The position numbers were made by a program, and so were the translations under genes. Below are positions 24,515 to 33,464 of a stretch of 64,000 bases of DNA, in pieces. The notes beneath the pieces are model-generated. The model searched no databases. It saw only the letters and a program-made list of their open reading frames with translations, and was not told the origin of the DNA. Position 1 is the stretch's first letter, and each line of letters opens with the position of its first letter. Origin of the DNA: Flavobacterium sp. 20NA77.7 (GTDB lineage Bacteria > Bacteroidota > Bacteroidia > Flavobacteriales > Flavobacteriaceae); the NCBI RefSeq assembly GCF_031326205.1, contig NZ_CP133721.1, forward strand, positions 868,001-932,000. Reading direction: 5' to 3'.

Positions 24515-25411
24515 ATGAAAAATTACGTCAAATTACCTATCGTATTGAGTTTCTTTGGGTTATGGATTTCTACTTTTTTTTCTGAGGAAAGCCAAGTGTA
24601 CATAGGCTTTGGCCTTATTTTTACGTTTGGTATTTTACACGGTTCTAATGATTTATTGATAATCAATAAGTTAGATAAAAAAAATAGTAAAATAAATTAT
24701 TTTAGACCTCTTTTTTTGTATGTTTTGTTCATTTCTATCATTTTAGCTCTCAATTTTCTTGTTCCAAAATCAATTTTTTTGCTATTTATTTTAGTGAGTG
24801 GTTTTCATTTTGGTGAGCAACATTTACAACATTTAAATTTGAACTCCACTAAAGTAATAAGATACTTATTTTATATGATTTATGGGTTAGTAGTAATTAG
24901 CATGCTTTTATTTCTAAAAAAGCAAATTGTACACCCCATAATTATAGATCTTATTCATGTTTTTTTCCAGTTGTCGTTGTTTTTATATTTATTTATATTT
25001 TCGGCTACTTGTTTTATATTGATGTCTATTTATTTCATAATAACTTCTAAACTAAAGGTTCAACTCCTATTTACCGAATTATTTTATTTAGTAATACTGG
25101 CAGTAATTTTTAATCACTCAAGTTTAATATGGGGTTTTACGATTTATTTTGTAATATGGCATAGTGTGCCCTCTATGATTCATCAAATACAGTATTTATA
25201 TGGTAGTTTTACTATGTTTAATTTTATTATGTATTGTAAAAGCGCCTTGATTTATTGGTTAATTGCTTTAATCGGTTTGTTTGTTTTTTATTATCTTTTC
25301 AAAGATTTAAAAATGTTTAATACGTTGTTTTTCTCTTTTTTATCGGTAGTGACCTTTCCACATGTATTTGTAATTATAAATATGTTTAACTCAATAAAAA
25401 AACCGAGCTAA
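24515..25411 (+). CDS. blh: Blh-type beta-carotene 15,15'-dioxygenase (retinal synthesis)
   Basis: 298 residues, about eight hydrophobic helices. Key motifs of the Brp/Blh family are seen: 'LHGSNDLLIINK' (H42), 'GFHFGEQHLQHLN' (H98, H103) and 'WHSVPSMIHQIQYL' (H216, H223); these histidines bind the catalytic iron. The enzyme cleaves beta-carotene into two retinals for proteorhodopsin. No carotenoid genes (crtB, crtI, crtY) are in the window, so the precursor must come from elsewhere. The last codons and stop lie inside the terminator stem at 25399-25428, so the C-terminal 'KKPS' is dictated by it. Confidence 0.94.
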   Translation: MKNYVKLPIVLSFFGLWISTFFSEESQVYIGFGLIFTFGILHGSNDLLIINKLDKKNSKINYFRPLFLYVLFISIILALNFLVPKSIFLLFILVSGFHFGEQHLQHLNLNSTKVIRYLFYMIYGLVVISMLLFLKKQIVHPIIIDLIHVFFQLSLFLYLFIFSATCFILMSIYFIITSKLKVQLLFTELFYLVILAVIFNHSSLIWGFTIYFVIWHSVPSMIHQIQYLYGSFTMFNFIMYCKSALIYWLIALIGLFVFYYLFKDLKMFNTLFFSFLSVVTFPHVFVIINMFNSIKKPS

Positions 25412-25428
25412 TTGCTTAACTCGGTTTT
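25399..25428 (+). terminator. Terminator of blh (shared with the end of dnaK)
   Basis: AAAACCGAG and CTCGGTTTT arms, 12-base loop, T-run after it. The blh stop codon (25409-25411) lies in the loop side. The hairpin also stands 20 bases after the dnaK stop on the other strand, so it can end both transcripts. It differs from the hairpin at 23631-23660 by one base. Confidence 0.88.
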
Positions 25429-25448
25429 TTATTTTTAGTTGTTCTGAA

Positions 25449-27338
25449 TTATTTTACTTCTTCAAAGTCAACGTCTTGTGTAGCGTCTCCATTTGTGTCA
25501 GCAGTAGGCTCGCCTTGTGCGGCACCTTGTTCTTCAGCTTGTGCTTTATAAAGTTCTTCTGAAGCGTTTTTCCACGCCTCATTAATTTGATCTAAAGCAG
25601 GTTGAATTGTAGCAATATCTTTTGCTTCATATGCTTTTTTCAATTCTTCTAAAGCCGAAATAATAGCGGTTTTATTTCCTTCAGAAAGTTTATCACCAAA
25701 TTCGGTTAATTGTTTTTCTGTTTGGAAAATCATACTGTCCGCTTCATTTAATTTGCCAGCTTTTTCCATCGCTGCTTTATCTGCTTCTGCATTCATTTCA
25801 GCTTCTTTCTTCATTTTTTCAATTTCTTCTGGTGTTAATCCAGATGAAGCCTCAATTCTAATATCGTGAGATTTTCCAGTTCCTTTATCTGTAGCTGATA
25901 CTTTAATGATACCATTAGCATCTATATCAAAAGTTACTTCAATTTGAGGAACACCTCTTTGTGCTGGTGGAATACCATCTAAGTGAAAACGACCGATAGT
26001 TTTATTATCATTAGCCATTGGACGCTCACCTTGTAGTACATGAATCTCAACAGATGGTTGGTTGTCTGCAGCAGTAGAGAATACTTGCGATTTTTTTGTT
26101 GGGATAGTTGTGTTGGATTCAATTAATTTTGTCATTACACCACCCATTGTTTCAATACCTAGCGAAAGAGGTGTTACGTCTAATAATAACACGTCTTTTA
26201 CATCTCCTGTAAGAACACCACCTTGAATGGCAGCGCCAATAGCCACGACTTCGTCTGGATTAACTCCTTTTGAAGGTTTTTTGCCAAAGAATTTTTCTAC
26301 TTCTTCTTGAATTACAGGAATACGTGTAGAACCTCCAACTAAGATTACCTCATCAATATCAGAAGTTGCTAATCCAGCGTCTTTTAAGGCTTTTGCCACA
26401 GGATCCATAGAACGTTTTACCAACTCATGGGCCAATTGTTCAAATTTAGCACGCGTTAAAGTTTGAACTAAGTGTTTTGGACCTGATGCAGTAGCTGTAA
26501 CGTATGGTAAGTTAATTTCTGTTTGTGCAGAAGATGATAATTCAATTTTTGCTTTTTCAGCTGCTTCTTTTAAACGTTGTAGCGCCATAGGATCTTTACG
26601 TAAATCTACACCTTCAGCACTATTAAACTCATTAGCTAACCAGTCAATAATCACTTGGTCAAAATCGTCACCTCCTAAGTGGGTATCACCATTTGTTGAA
26701 AGTACTTCAAATACCCCGTCTCCTAATTCAAGAATAGAAATATCAAATGTACCACCACCAAGGTCATAAACGGCAATTTTTTGATCTTTTCCGCCTTTGT
26801 CTAATCCATAAGCTAAAGCTGCTGCTGTGGGCTCATTTATGATACGCATTACTTCTAATCCTGCAATTTGACCCGCTTCTTTTGTAGCTTGTCTCTGTGC
26901 GTCATTAAAGTAAGCAGGTACGGTAATAACCGCTTGTGTAACGGTAGTTCCTAAATAATCTTCAGCCGTTTTCTTCATTTTTTGAAGCGTCATGGCTGAT
27001 AATTCTTGTGGTGTATATAAACGACCATCAATATCTACACGAGGCGTATCGTTATCTCCTTTAACTACTTTATACGCTACTGTTGAAGCTTCTTTAGCGC
27101 TTTCAGAGTATTTGTTACCCATAAAACGTTTAATAGAAGCTATTGTTTTTGTAGGATTTGTTACTGCTTGTCTTTTTGCAGGATCACCTACTTTAATTTC
27201 ACCACCTTCCACAAATGCGATAACGGATGGTGTGGTTCTTTTTCCTTCTGCGTTTGCAATTACTACAGGCTCTCCACCTTCCATCACTGCCACACAAGAA
27301 TTTGTTGTACCTAAGTCAATTCCAATAATTTTACTCAT
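25449..27338 (-). CDS. dnaK: Chaperone DnaK (Hsp70)
   Basis: 629 residues, normal length. '[20 protein letters not shown]' is the phosphate-1 loop, '[17 protein letters not shown]' the phosphate-2 loop and '[20 protein letters not shown]' the adenosine motif. '[19 protein letters not shown]' is the interdomain linker leading to the substrate domain, and '[16 protein letters not shown]' the EEVK tail. ATP-driven refolding and prevention of aggregation, with DnaJ and GrpE, which are not adjacent here. It is transcribed alone, away from the helicase gene, with 220 bases between. Confidence 0.98.
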   Translation of the reverse strand: MSKIIGIDLGTTNSCVAVMEGGEPVVIANAEGKRTTPSVIAFVEGGEIKVGDPAKRQAVTNPTKTIASIKRFMGNKYSESAKEASTVAYKVVKGDNDTPRVDIDGRLYTPQELSAMTLQKMKKTAEDYLGTTVTQAVITVPAYFNDAQRQATKEAGQIAGLEVMRIINEPTAAALAYGLDKGGKDQKIAVYDLGGGTFDISILELGDGVFEVLSTNGDTHLGGDDFDQVIIDWLANEFNSAEGVDLRKDPMALQRLKEAAEKAKIELSSSAQTEINLPYVTATASGPKHLVQTLTRAKFEQLAHELVKRSMDPVAKALKDAGLATSDIDEVILVGGSTRIPVIQEEVEKFFGKKPSKGVNPDEVVAIGAAIQGGVLTGDVKDVLLLDVTPLSLGIETMGGVMTKLIESNTTIPTKKSQVFSTAADNQPSVEIHVLQGERPMANDNKTIGRFHLDGIPPAQRGVPQIEVTFDIDANGIIKVSATDKGTGKSHDIRIEASSGLTPEEIEKMKKEAEMNAEADKAAMEKAGKLNEADSMIFQTEKQLTEFGDKLSEGNKTAIISALEELKKAYEAKDIATIQPALDQINEAWKNASEELYKAQAEEQGAAQGEPTADTNGDATQDVDFEEVK

Positions 27339-27532
27339 AATCTTTATTTACTTTATTGTGTATGTTTTGTTTCGTTTTTTTTAAACTTGTTTGCTATAAG
27401 TCAAGTTTTATGCCATTAGTTCTTTTGTGTGTTTTTTGGCAGAAATATAAAAATAGCACTGACAGATTGACATTTTTAAGACATTTTTACTTTTATTTCC
27501 TACGAATAATTTAGTCTGAATACATTAAATCG

Positions 27533-27540
27533 TATCTTTG
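27533..27540 (+). promoter_or_regulatory. -7 promoter element of the DEAD-box helicase gene
   Basis: TATCTTTG matches TAnnTTTG exactly and lies 18 bases before the ATG at 27559. It overlaps the TTG codon of a longer frame, which argues for the ATG as the true start. The -33 element is not clear. Confidence 0.5.
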
Positions 27541-27558
27541 TCCCATAATACAAAATAT

Positions 27559-28812
27559 ATGACCTTTCAAGATTTAAATCTACACCGCAATATTGTTGAA
27601 GTACTTAAAGAAGAAAACTACATTGCACCCACACCCATACAAGAACAAGCTATTCCAATTATTTTAGAAGGACACGATTTAGTAGGTTGTGCGCAAACGG
27701 GCACAGGAAAAACGGCTGCATTTGCCATTCCAATTTTAAATTATTTACACCCTATTGTTGGGTCTAAAAATAAACGTAAGACACTACGAACCCTTATATT
27801 AGCACCAACCCGTGAATTAGCACATCAAATTTTGGATAGTTTTAATACCTACGGTAAGTACATGACAACGAAAGCGATGGTAATTTATGGTGGTGTAAAT
27901 CAAGTGCCTCAGGTGCAACAATTAAAAGAAGGGGTAGATGTATTGATTGCTACTCCCGGCCGATTACTTGATTTACATAAACAAGGGCATATCGATTTAA
28001 ATCATTTGCATCATGTGGTTATTGATGAGGCAGACCAAATGCTAGATATGGGGTTTATCAATGATGTAAAAAAAATAATCAAATTAACTCCAGAAAATAG
28101 ACAAACACTTTTGTTTTCAGCTACGATGCCAGTGGCTATAAGAGAATTAGCAGATGCATTTTTGACTAAACCAAAATTTGTTTCGGTAACGCCTGTTTCA
28201 AGTACAGCTGAAAAAGTAAATCAGAAAGTATATTTTGTTCAAAAGGAAGATAAAAGAAAATTATTAATTCATTTGTTGCAAAATGAAAACTATGCGAATG
28301 CTTTGGTTTTTGTTCGTACCAAACATAGTGCAGACAATGTGGTAAAAGCACTTAAAAAGCATGAAATTTCAGCGGCTGCCATTCATGGCGATAAATCGCA
28401 ATCGGCTCGATTACGAGTTTTAGATGAATTTAAAACCAAACAAATTTCTATATTAGTGGCTACCGATATTGCGGCTAGAGGAATTGATATTGATTTATTG
28501 CCTTATGTGATTAATTTTGATATTCCAAATATTCCTGAAACCTATGTGCATCGTATCGGAAGAACGGGTAGAGCCGGAAATGAAGGTTTGGCCATTTCTT
28601 TTTGTGGAAAAGACGAATTGGCATATTGGAAAGACATTGAAAAACTTACCCGTCAGCAAATAAAAGTCGTTAAAGACAATCCGTTTCCATTTAGAGAATT
28701 TACGGAAGAAGAAAAAGCAGCGAAACAAAACGACAGAAGAAATCCTAGAAAGCAAAATCAACAAAAACCTAATGGATCAAATCCTTCCAAGAAAAAAAAG
28801 AGAAGGTATTAG
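27559..28812 (+). CDS. DEAD-box ATP-dependent RNA helicase (RhlE-like)
   Basis: 417 residues from the ATG at 27559. All core motifs are present: Q motif 'YIAPTPIQEQAIP', 'AQTGTGKT' (45-52), 'PTRELA', 'GGVNQ', 'TPGRLLD', 'DEAD' (156-159), 'SATMP', 'ATDIAARGID' and 'HRIGRTGRAG'. The C-terminal 40 residues are basic and low-complexity ('RRNPRKQNQQKPNGSNPSKK'), typical of RhlE-type cold-shock/ribosome-assembly helicases. It unwinds RNA duplexes in ribosome maturation or mRNA decay. It stands alone. Confidence 0.95.
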   Translation: MTFQDLNLHRNIVEVLKEENYIAPTPIQEQAIPIILEGHDLVGCAQTGTGKTAAFAIPILNYLHPIVGSKNKRKTLRTLILAPTRELAHQILDSFNTYGKYMTTKAMVIYGGVNQVPQVQQLKEGVDVLIATPGRLLDLHKQGHIDLNHLHHVVIDEADQMLDMGFINDVKKIIKLTPENRQTLLFSATMPVAIRELADAFLTKPKFVSVTPVSSTAEKVNQKVYFVQKEDKRKLLIHLLQNENYANALVFVRTKHSADNVVKALKKHEISAAAIHGDKSQSARLRVLDEFKTKQISILVATDIAARGIDIDLLPYVINFDIPNIPETYVHRIGRTGRAGNEGLAISFCGKDELAYWKDIEKLTRQQIKVVKDNPFPFREFTEEEKAAKQNDRRNPRKQNQQKPNGSNPSKKKKRRY

Positions 28813-28920
28813 GTTGTTTTGTTAGCCATAGGAGTTTTAAAGTTAGCTACGCTTTGGTAGGCTGTGTTTCGGGTGAATTTTAGATATTTCTACTTTTCTT
28901 CAACTAAAAAAACTACTTTT

Positions 28921-28954
28921 AAATTCTAAATTCTAAATTCTAAATTCTAAATTT
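28921..28954. repeat. Tandem heptamer AAATTCT (four copies)
   Basis: Four perfect copies and a partial fifth precede the serine dehydratase gene. They create a spurious upstream start (TTG at 28953) for that gene. Confidence 0.9.
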
Positions 28955-28973
28955 GCATGATAACGTTTTAGGT

Positions 28974-30389
28974 ATGGAATGTATTTCAGTTTTTGATATG
29001 TTGAAAATAGGTGTGGGGCCTTCAAGTTCTCATACATTGGGTCCTTGGCGTGCTGCCGAACGTTTTTTGGCAAAACTTAGAGAGCAAGGAGTTATAGATA
29101 CTATCAATAGTGTCAACGTAGATTTGTATGGTTCATTATCTTTAACGGGTAAAGGGCATGCCACAGATTTGGCCGTTATGTTAGGTTTAAGTGGTGCTGA
29201 TCCAGAATATATACCTGTTGAAAGTATAGACGTAATTATTTCGGCTATCAAAAATAAGAATGAAATCTTTTTAGGTAACGAAATTATTATTCCTTTTCAT
29301 GCAGATAAGGATATCGTTTTTCATCGTAATTTTTTACCTTTTCATGCAAATGGTTTGCGTTTTACGGCCATAACAGATACGAATGAGTATACGGAAACCT
29401 ATTATTCAATAGGAGGTGGATTTGTGGTTCAGGAAGATGAGAATGATGCTGCTGAAAAACTAAAATGTGCTTTTCCGTTCCCGGTGGATAAAGCAACAGA
29501 ATTATTGGCTTACTGTGAAAAAGAGAACAAGAAAATATCTGAAATTGTTTTAGCTAATGAGTTGTCTATGCGTTCAGAAGATCAGGTACATAACGAATTA
29601 CTCCGTATTTGGGATACCATGCTCGAATGTATGTACATAGGTTGTCACACTGAAGGCACGCTTCCGGGTGGCTTAAATGTAAGAAGACGGGCTTATGATA
29701 TGCATAAGAATTTAATTGGTGTCTTGCCTTATGAAGATCCCTATTCTTGGCTTCAAATCATTAGACAAACAGAAGTAAAGTTTCGTCAAATTTTAAAATG
29801 GGTTTCTTGTTTTGCTTTGGCAGTAAACGAAGTTAATGCTTCATTAGGGAGAGTAGTAACGGCACCAACAAATGGAAGTGCGGGAGTGATACCAGCGGTG
29901 TTGATGTATTATATGGTGATAGAAAATCATGAAGCAGACGAAACTCATATCAAACAATTTTTATTAGTAGCAGGTGAAGTAGGTAGTATCTTTAAAAAAG
30001 GGGCTACGATTTCAGCAGCAATGGGGGGGTGTCAAGCGGAAATCGGCGTGTCGAGTGCTATGGCGGCTGCAGCTTTGTGTGAAGTAATGGGTGGTACGCC
30101 CGATCAAGTATTGATGGCTGCCGAAATTGCCATGGAGCACCATCTTGGACTCACTTGCGACCCTATAGGTGGTTTAGTACAGATACCTTGTATAGAACGC
30201 AATACAATGGGTGCCATTAAAGCAATTAATGCGGCAGAATTAGCTTTAGAAACCGATGCTAAAAATGCTAAAGTTCCCTTAGATAAAGTCGTTAATACCA
30301 TGTGGGAAACCGCAAAAGATATGAACTCAAAATACAAGGAAACTTCTGAAGGTGGCCTCGCTGTAGGAGTAGGTCTAGCAGATTGTTAA
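28974..30389 (+). CDS. L-serine ammonia-lyase (single-chain, iron-sulfur)
   Basis: 471 residues from the ATG at 28974, the first after the repeat. 'SVFDMLKIGVGPSSSHTLGP' is the hallmark N-terminus of the beta domain. The alpha domain has 'GRVVTAPTNGSAGVIPAVL', 'GSIFKKGATISAAMGGCQAE' and 'LTCDPIGGLVQIPCIERNTM', with the conserved cysteines that hold a [4Fe-4S] cluster. It deaminates serine to pyruvate and ammonia and is oxygen-sensitive. The fused two-domain form is usual in Bacteroidota. It is followed 27 bases later by a TlpA-like gene. Confidence 0.95.
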   Translation: MECISVFDMLKIGVGPSSSHTLGPWRAAERFLAKLREQGVIDTINSVNVDLYGSLSLTGKGHATDLAVMLGLSGADPEYIPVESIDVIISAIKNKNEIFLGNEIIIPFHADKDIVFHRNFLPFHANGLRFTAITDTNEYTETYYSIGGGFVVQEDENDAAEKLKCAFPFPVDKATELLAYCEKENKKISEIVLANELSMRSEDQVHNELLRIWDTMLECMYIGCHTEGTLPGGLNVRRRAYDMHKNLIGVLPYEDPYSWLQIIRQTEVKFRQILKWVSCFALAVNEVNASLGRVVTAPTNGSAGVIPAVLMYYMVIENHEADETHIKQFLLVAGEVGSIFKKGATISAAMGGCQAEIGVSSAMAAAALCEVMGGTPDQVLMAAEIAMEHHLGLTCDPIGGLVQIPCIERNTMGAIKAINAAELALETDAKNAKVPLDKVVNTMWETAKDMNSKYKETSEGGLAVGVGLADC

Positions 30390-30416
30390 GTAGTATTAAA
30401 TTTAGTAAAATTTACC

Positions 30417-31736
30417 ATGAAAAAAAATCTATTTGTTTTATTTTATACGTTGATTATTATAGCTGTTGGTCATGCTCAAAAAAAACAAGCTCTTCAACCA
30501 AATGGCTATGTGATTTCTATTGCTGCTAAAAATATACAAAACGAAAAATTGCTGTTGTATATGCAATATGGTACCTCAAAAAAACAAATTGTTACGGATA
30601 GTACTGTAATAAAAACGAATGATCAAAAAATTGAGTTTAAAGAAGATAAAAAAATAATTGGAGCCATCTATTTTTTCAAATTAGCTTCACAATCAAATCC
30701 CATAGAATTAGCAATTGATAATGGTGCTCGTTTTTCAATCACAATAAACGATAAAAATATTGATAATCTACAAGTTAATAATAATGAGTTAAATAAAGAC
30801 TTTATTAATTTTCAAAGACAAAACAAGACTACTTCAATAGACGTAAAGACCGCTGCTCGAACAGTTTTAATTCAAAAATATCCAACTTCTATTTTAAATT
30901 TATATTTGGCAATTGAAAATAAAATAGTTGCGCCAATTCCTACTACTGATATCGAAAAGATAGCGTATAGAGATGCCTATTTTAATTTTATGAAGCGCGA
31001 TGATAAAAGGGTTTATTTGTTGCCAAATATTAATAAATTTTTATACAGATACATTCAAATTTTACCCGTAACTAATGAAAATTACATAGCTAATATTGAT
31101 GTGGCTTTAAAAGGTTTAGATTGTAATTCTAAAAGTTATCCTGTATTTGCTAAGTACTTTTTATCAAACTTAACTTTTTTTGAATCTAAAAATTTAGAAA
31201 AGGCTTATAACCATTTGTATACCAATTATGTGAAAGATAATCCGTGTAAGTCATTTACTAATTCAGATTTGAATTCGTATAGTAATCGATTTGATACCAA
31301 TCAAAAAGTGCCTATGGGTGCTACAATTCCTGATGCAGAGTTTATTACGAAGGATAGTGTTGCTTACAGTCTTTCAAAAATATATACCGAAAACGATTAT
31401 ACCTTTATTGCTTTCTATAGCCCGTCATGTCCTCATTGTGAAGAAAAAATGCCTCAAGTTGCTGCTTATTTCAACACGGCTACAAAACGATTACCAAACA
31501 AGAAAATCCAATTAGTAGCGATTCTTAATGATGTAATTGAAGAGAAATGGCAGTCTTTTATAATAGCTAAAAACTTAACGAATGTACTAAATCTGAAATC
31601 TACCGACGCGACACGCAAGTACCAACAAGATTTAAATGCGTTTTCCAATCCGTCTTACTATTTAGTAGATAAAACAGGCACTGTGCTTTTAAAATCATTT
31701 AATACGCAGGCATTGAATGAACTCATGCAGAATTAG
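30417..31736 (+). CDS. TlpA-like periplasmic thioredoxin-fold protein with DUF4369-like N-terminus
   Basis: 439 residues. Signal peptide 'KKNLFVLFYTLIIIAVGHA', an N-terminal beta-rich domain (about 30-140, 'EKLLLYMQYGTSKKQIVTDS' type), a helical middle, and a C-terminal thioredoxin fold with the redox pair in 'AFYSPSCPHCEEKMPQVAAY' (C-P-H-C). Such proteins reduce or shuffle disulfides of envelope proteins or support cytochrome assembly. The closing 'NPSYYLVDKTGTVLLKSF' has the cis-proline typical of thioredoxins. The partner oxidoreductase is unknown. Confidence 0.88.
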   Translation: MKKNLFVLFYTLIIIAVGHAQKKQALQPNGYVISIAAKNIQNEKLLLYMQYGTSKKQIVTDSTVIKTNDQKIEFKEDKKIIGAIYFFKLASQSNPIELAIDNGARFSITINDKNIDNLQVNNNELNKDFINFQRQNKTTSIDVKTAARTVLIQKYPTSILNLYLAIENKIVAPIPTTDIEKIAYRDAYFNFMKRDDKRVYLLPNINKFLYRYIQILPVTNENYIANIDVALKGLDCNSKSYPVFAKYFLSNLTFFESKNLEKAYNHLYTNYVKDNPCKSFTNSDLNSYSNRFDTNQKVPMGATIPDAEFITKDSVAYSLSKIYTENDYTFIAFYSPSCPHCEEKMPQVAAYFNTATKRLPNKKIQLVAILNDVIEEKWQSFIIAKNLTNVLNLKSTDATRKYQQDLNAFSNPSYYLVDKTGTVLLKSFNTQALNELMQN

Positions 31737-32125
31737 TTGTTAGTGATTAGTGACTAGTAATTAGTGAATGTTAATGGGAGTGGTTAGTCTCAGTCTCAGT
31801 GGTTAGTGTTAAAAGTTTCAGGTTTAGCTTCGCTCAGTTCGGCTTCGCCTCGGGTCAAGTTTCAGGTTTCAAGTTCTAACTCCAAATCCCAAATCGTATT
31901 TTTTTTGGTTATTGGTAATAGGTTATGGGAAATGGGTGTCTTTTTACAGTATACTGTATTCATTCCTCCGTCTCTTCGAGTAGCGTAGCGTATCGAGAAG
32001 CAAACTTTTAGTTTTCAGTCATAGTCACAGTTTTCGGTTATTAGTGAAAAGTTGTAACTCCTAACTCCCAACTCTCAAATTCGTTGCGTTCCTTGCGGTT
32101 AAGCATCGTTTTGCTCTGTTTGGCA
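31737..32125. other. Non-coding stretch made of low-complexity repeats
   Basis: No gene visible. It holds TTAGTGATTAGT-like arrays (31740-31810), 'caggttt'/'caagttt' units, a TTCGAGTAGCG...TATCGAGAA palindrome near 31975-32000 of a type scattered in flavobacterial genomes, and one copy of a dispersed element (31927-31960) whose partner is at 37325-37358. Confidence 0.7.
31927..31960. repeat. Dispersed 34-bp element, copy 1
   Basis: It contains GAAATGGGTGTCTTT and the perfect palindrome ACAGTATACTGT. It matches 37325-37358 at 29 of 34 positions counted by eye. Confidence 0.75.
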
Positions 32126-33181
32126 TTAAAAGCTATAGCTGAGTGTGGTTAGCCAATACAAATTGTTTTTTTTGGTACTGTTAGCTAAGACGTTTTCTGT
32201 AGCGTGGTACCATTTTCCTTCGGTGCGTAATTTAATTTTTTTACTAAATGAATAATCAACGTTAATACTGTTGCCGATGGTTTTAAAAGGCACCAATAAA
32301 ATCGATTGAATCAGAACGTTTTCTCTGTCTTGGTAATATTCTAAACGATGTGCCACAGCCCATTTACTAGTTACTTGGTATTGATTAATGACAACTGGAC
32401 TCAACCATGTTGCAAACCCTGAACTGGCATATCTTTTTTGCCAACCTATATCAAAACCTATTTGTGTTTTAAATGAATCGTTCCATGTTTTATCTAGGTA
32501 AAAATTAGAAAAAATTCGTGTTACATAATTTTCATTAACTTGAATATCACCTATGAATGTACTCCAATTGTATAACGTGTTTTTTGAAGGTTTGAATTGT
32601 ACTTGGCTGCCAAAATTTGGAAGCTTATTTACTGAGCTTGAAATGGTTTGCCAACCATTGGATAGCATTATGGCCAAAAACCATTTTTCGTTAAATTGGT
32701 GGTTAAATTTAACTCCAGTCATGTAATAAGGTGAGTTTTCAGCTAATAAAGAACGAGAAGCTGTTAAATTTGTAGCTGATGTTGCTGTTTCAAAACCTAT
32801 GTAACTTGGTAAAATACCAACTTCAATAGATGATTTAGTACTGAGTGTTACACCTATTGAAGCTTCATTTAGCCATTGCTGTGCTTTAGGATAATTAGTT
32901 TTAGCATATGTCCCTGTTTGAATGGCTATTTTAGCATAAAAATTGCGATAGGTTAGTTGTGTTTTGAGTAAGGCTAAATTAATTTTAGCATTTGATTTTG
33001 TGGTATGATTATATAGAAAAGGCTCTATTTTAGTCTCGTTTCCAGCGTGTGTTGCCGTGTTGTAATACGCATCAACATAGCCTGAGAAGTCAAGTGAAAT
33101 CTTAGAATTTAAACTGTCTTTTTCTTGAGAAAAAAGGAAAATATTACTAGAAAAGAAAATTCCTAAAAAGAGATGTTTCAT
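32126..33181 (-). CDS. Outer-membrane beta-barrel porin-like protein
   Basis: 351 residues with a signal peptide ('KHLFLGIFFSSNIFLFSQ'). Most of the chain is amphipathic strand ('SLDFSGYVDAYYNTATHAGN', 'WFLAIMLSNGWQTISSSVNK', 'YRNFYAKIAIQTGTYAKT') ending 'NLYWLTTLSYSF', with the terminal phenylalanine that barrels use for assembly. This 'porin' type is often found next to Kdp/K+ transport genes in Bacteroidota. Here it follows Kup and the 93-residue gene on the same strand, so it may be the outer-membrane route for potassium; that is inference. Confidence 0.85.
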   Translation of the reverse strand: MKHLFLGIFFSSNIFLFSQEKDSLNSKISLDFSGYVDAYYNTATHAGNETKIEPFLYNHTTKSNAKINLALLKTQLTYRNFYAKIAIQTGTYAKTNYPKAQQWLNEASIGVTLSTKSSIEVGILPSYIGFETATSATNLTASRSLLAENSPYYMTGVKFNHQFNEKWFLAIMLSNGWQTISSSVNKLPNFGSQVQFKPSKNTLYNWSTFIGDIQVNENYVTRIFSNFYLDKTWNDSFKTQIGFDIGWQKRYASSGFATWLSPVVINQYQVTSKWAVAHRLEYYQDRENVLIQSILLVPFKTIGNSINVDYSFSKKIKLRTEGKWYHATENVLANSTKKNNLYWLTTLSYSF

Positions 33182-33182
33182 T

Positions 33183-33464
33183 TTATAAAAGTATTAAAGT
33201 TTTGTCATCATAAAAATAAATTTCAATTATATCTTTATGATTTATAATTAGCTCAACCCCCTTAAAATCAAAAATGTTAGTTATGATGATTTCTGAGTTA
33301 TCAGTTTGTTTTATTACCCATTTTGAGACAAAATTAGAACTTCCATGAAAAAATCCACAAATAACACCTATAATTTCTGAAGAATTTTTCAATTTGATTT
33401 TAATATTTAAATTAGATAGCGTACTTAATTTGTCATAGATAATTTTTGATTTATCTAGTTTCAT
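33183..33464 (-). CDS. Small protein of unknown function overlapping kup
   Basis: 93 residues, no signal peptide and no membrane helix. The pattern of short strands ('LSNLNIKIKLKNSSEIIGVI', 'KWVIKQTDNSEIIITNIFDF', 'HKDIIEIYFYDDKTLILL') looks like a five-stranded Sm/SH3-like barrel, but I cannot name a family. Its start overlaps the end of kup by 14 bases and its stop is one base from the porin start, so it is tightly built into the potassium operon. It could be a cytoplasmic regulator of Kup; that is a guess from position. Confidence 0.65.
   Translation of the reverse strand: MKLDKSKIIYDKLSTLSNLNIKIKLKNSSEIIGVICGFFHGSSNFVSKWVIKQTDNSEIIITNIFDFKGVELIINHKDIIEIYFYDDKTLILL

Noticed and set aside
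25449-27384. Plus-strand frames inside dnaK (for example 26992-27384)
   Set aside because: They are shadows of a strongly conserved gene and match no family.
31806-31988. 60-codon frame in the repeat-rich gap
   Set aside because: It translates low-complexity repeats, with no start context and no homology pattern.
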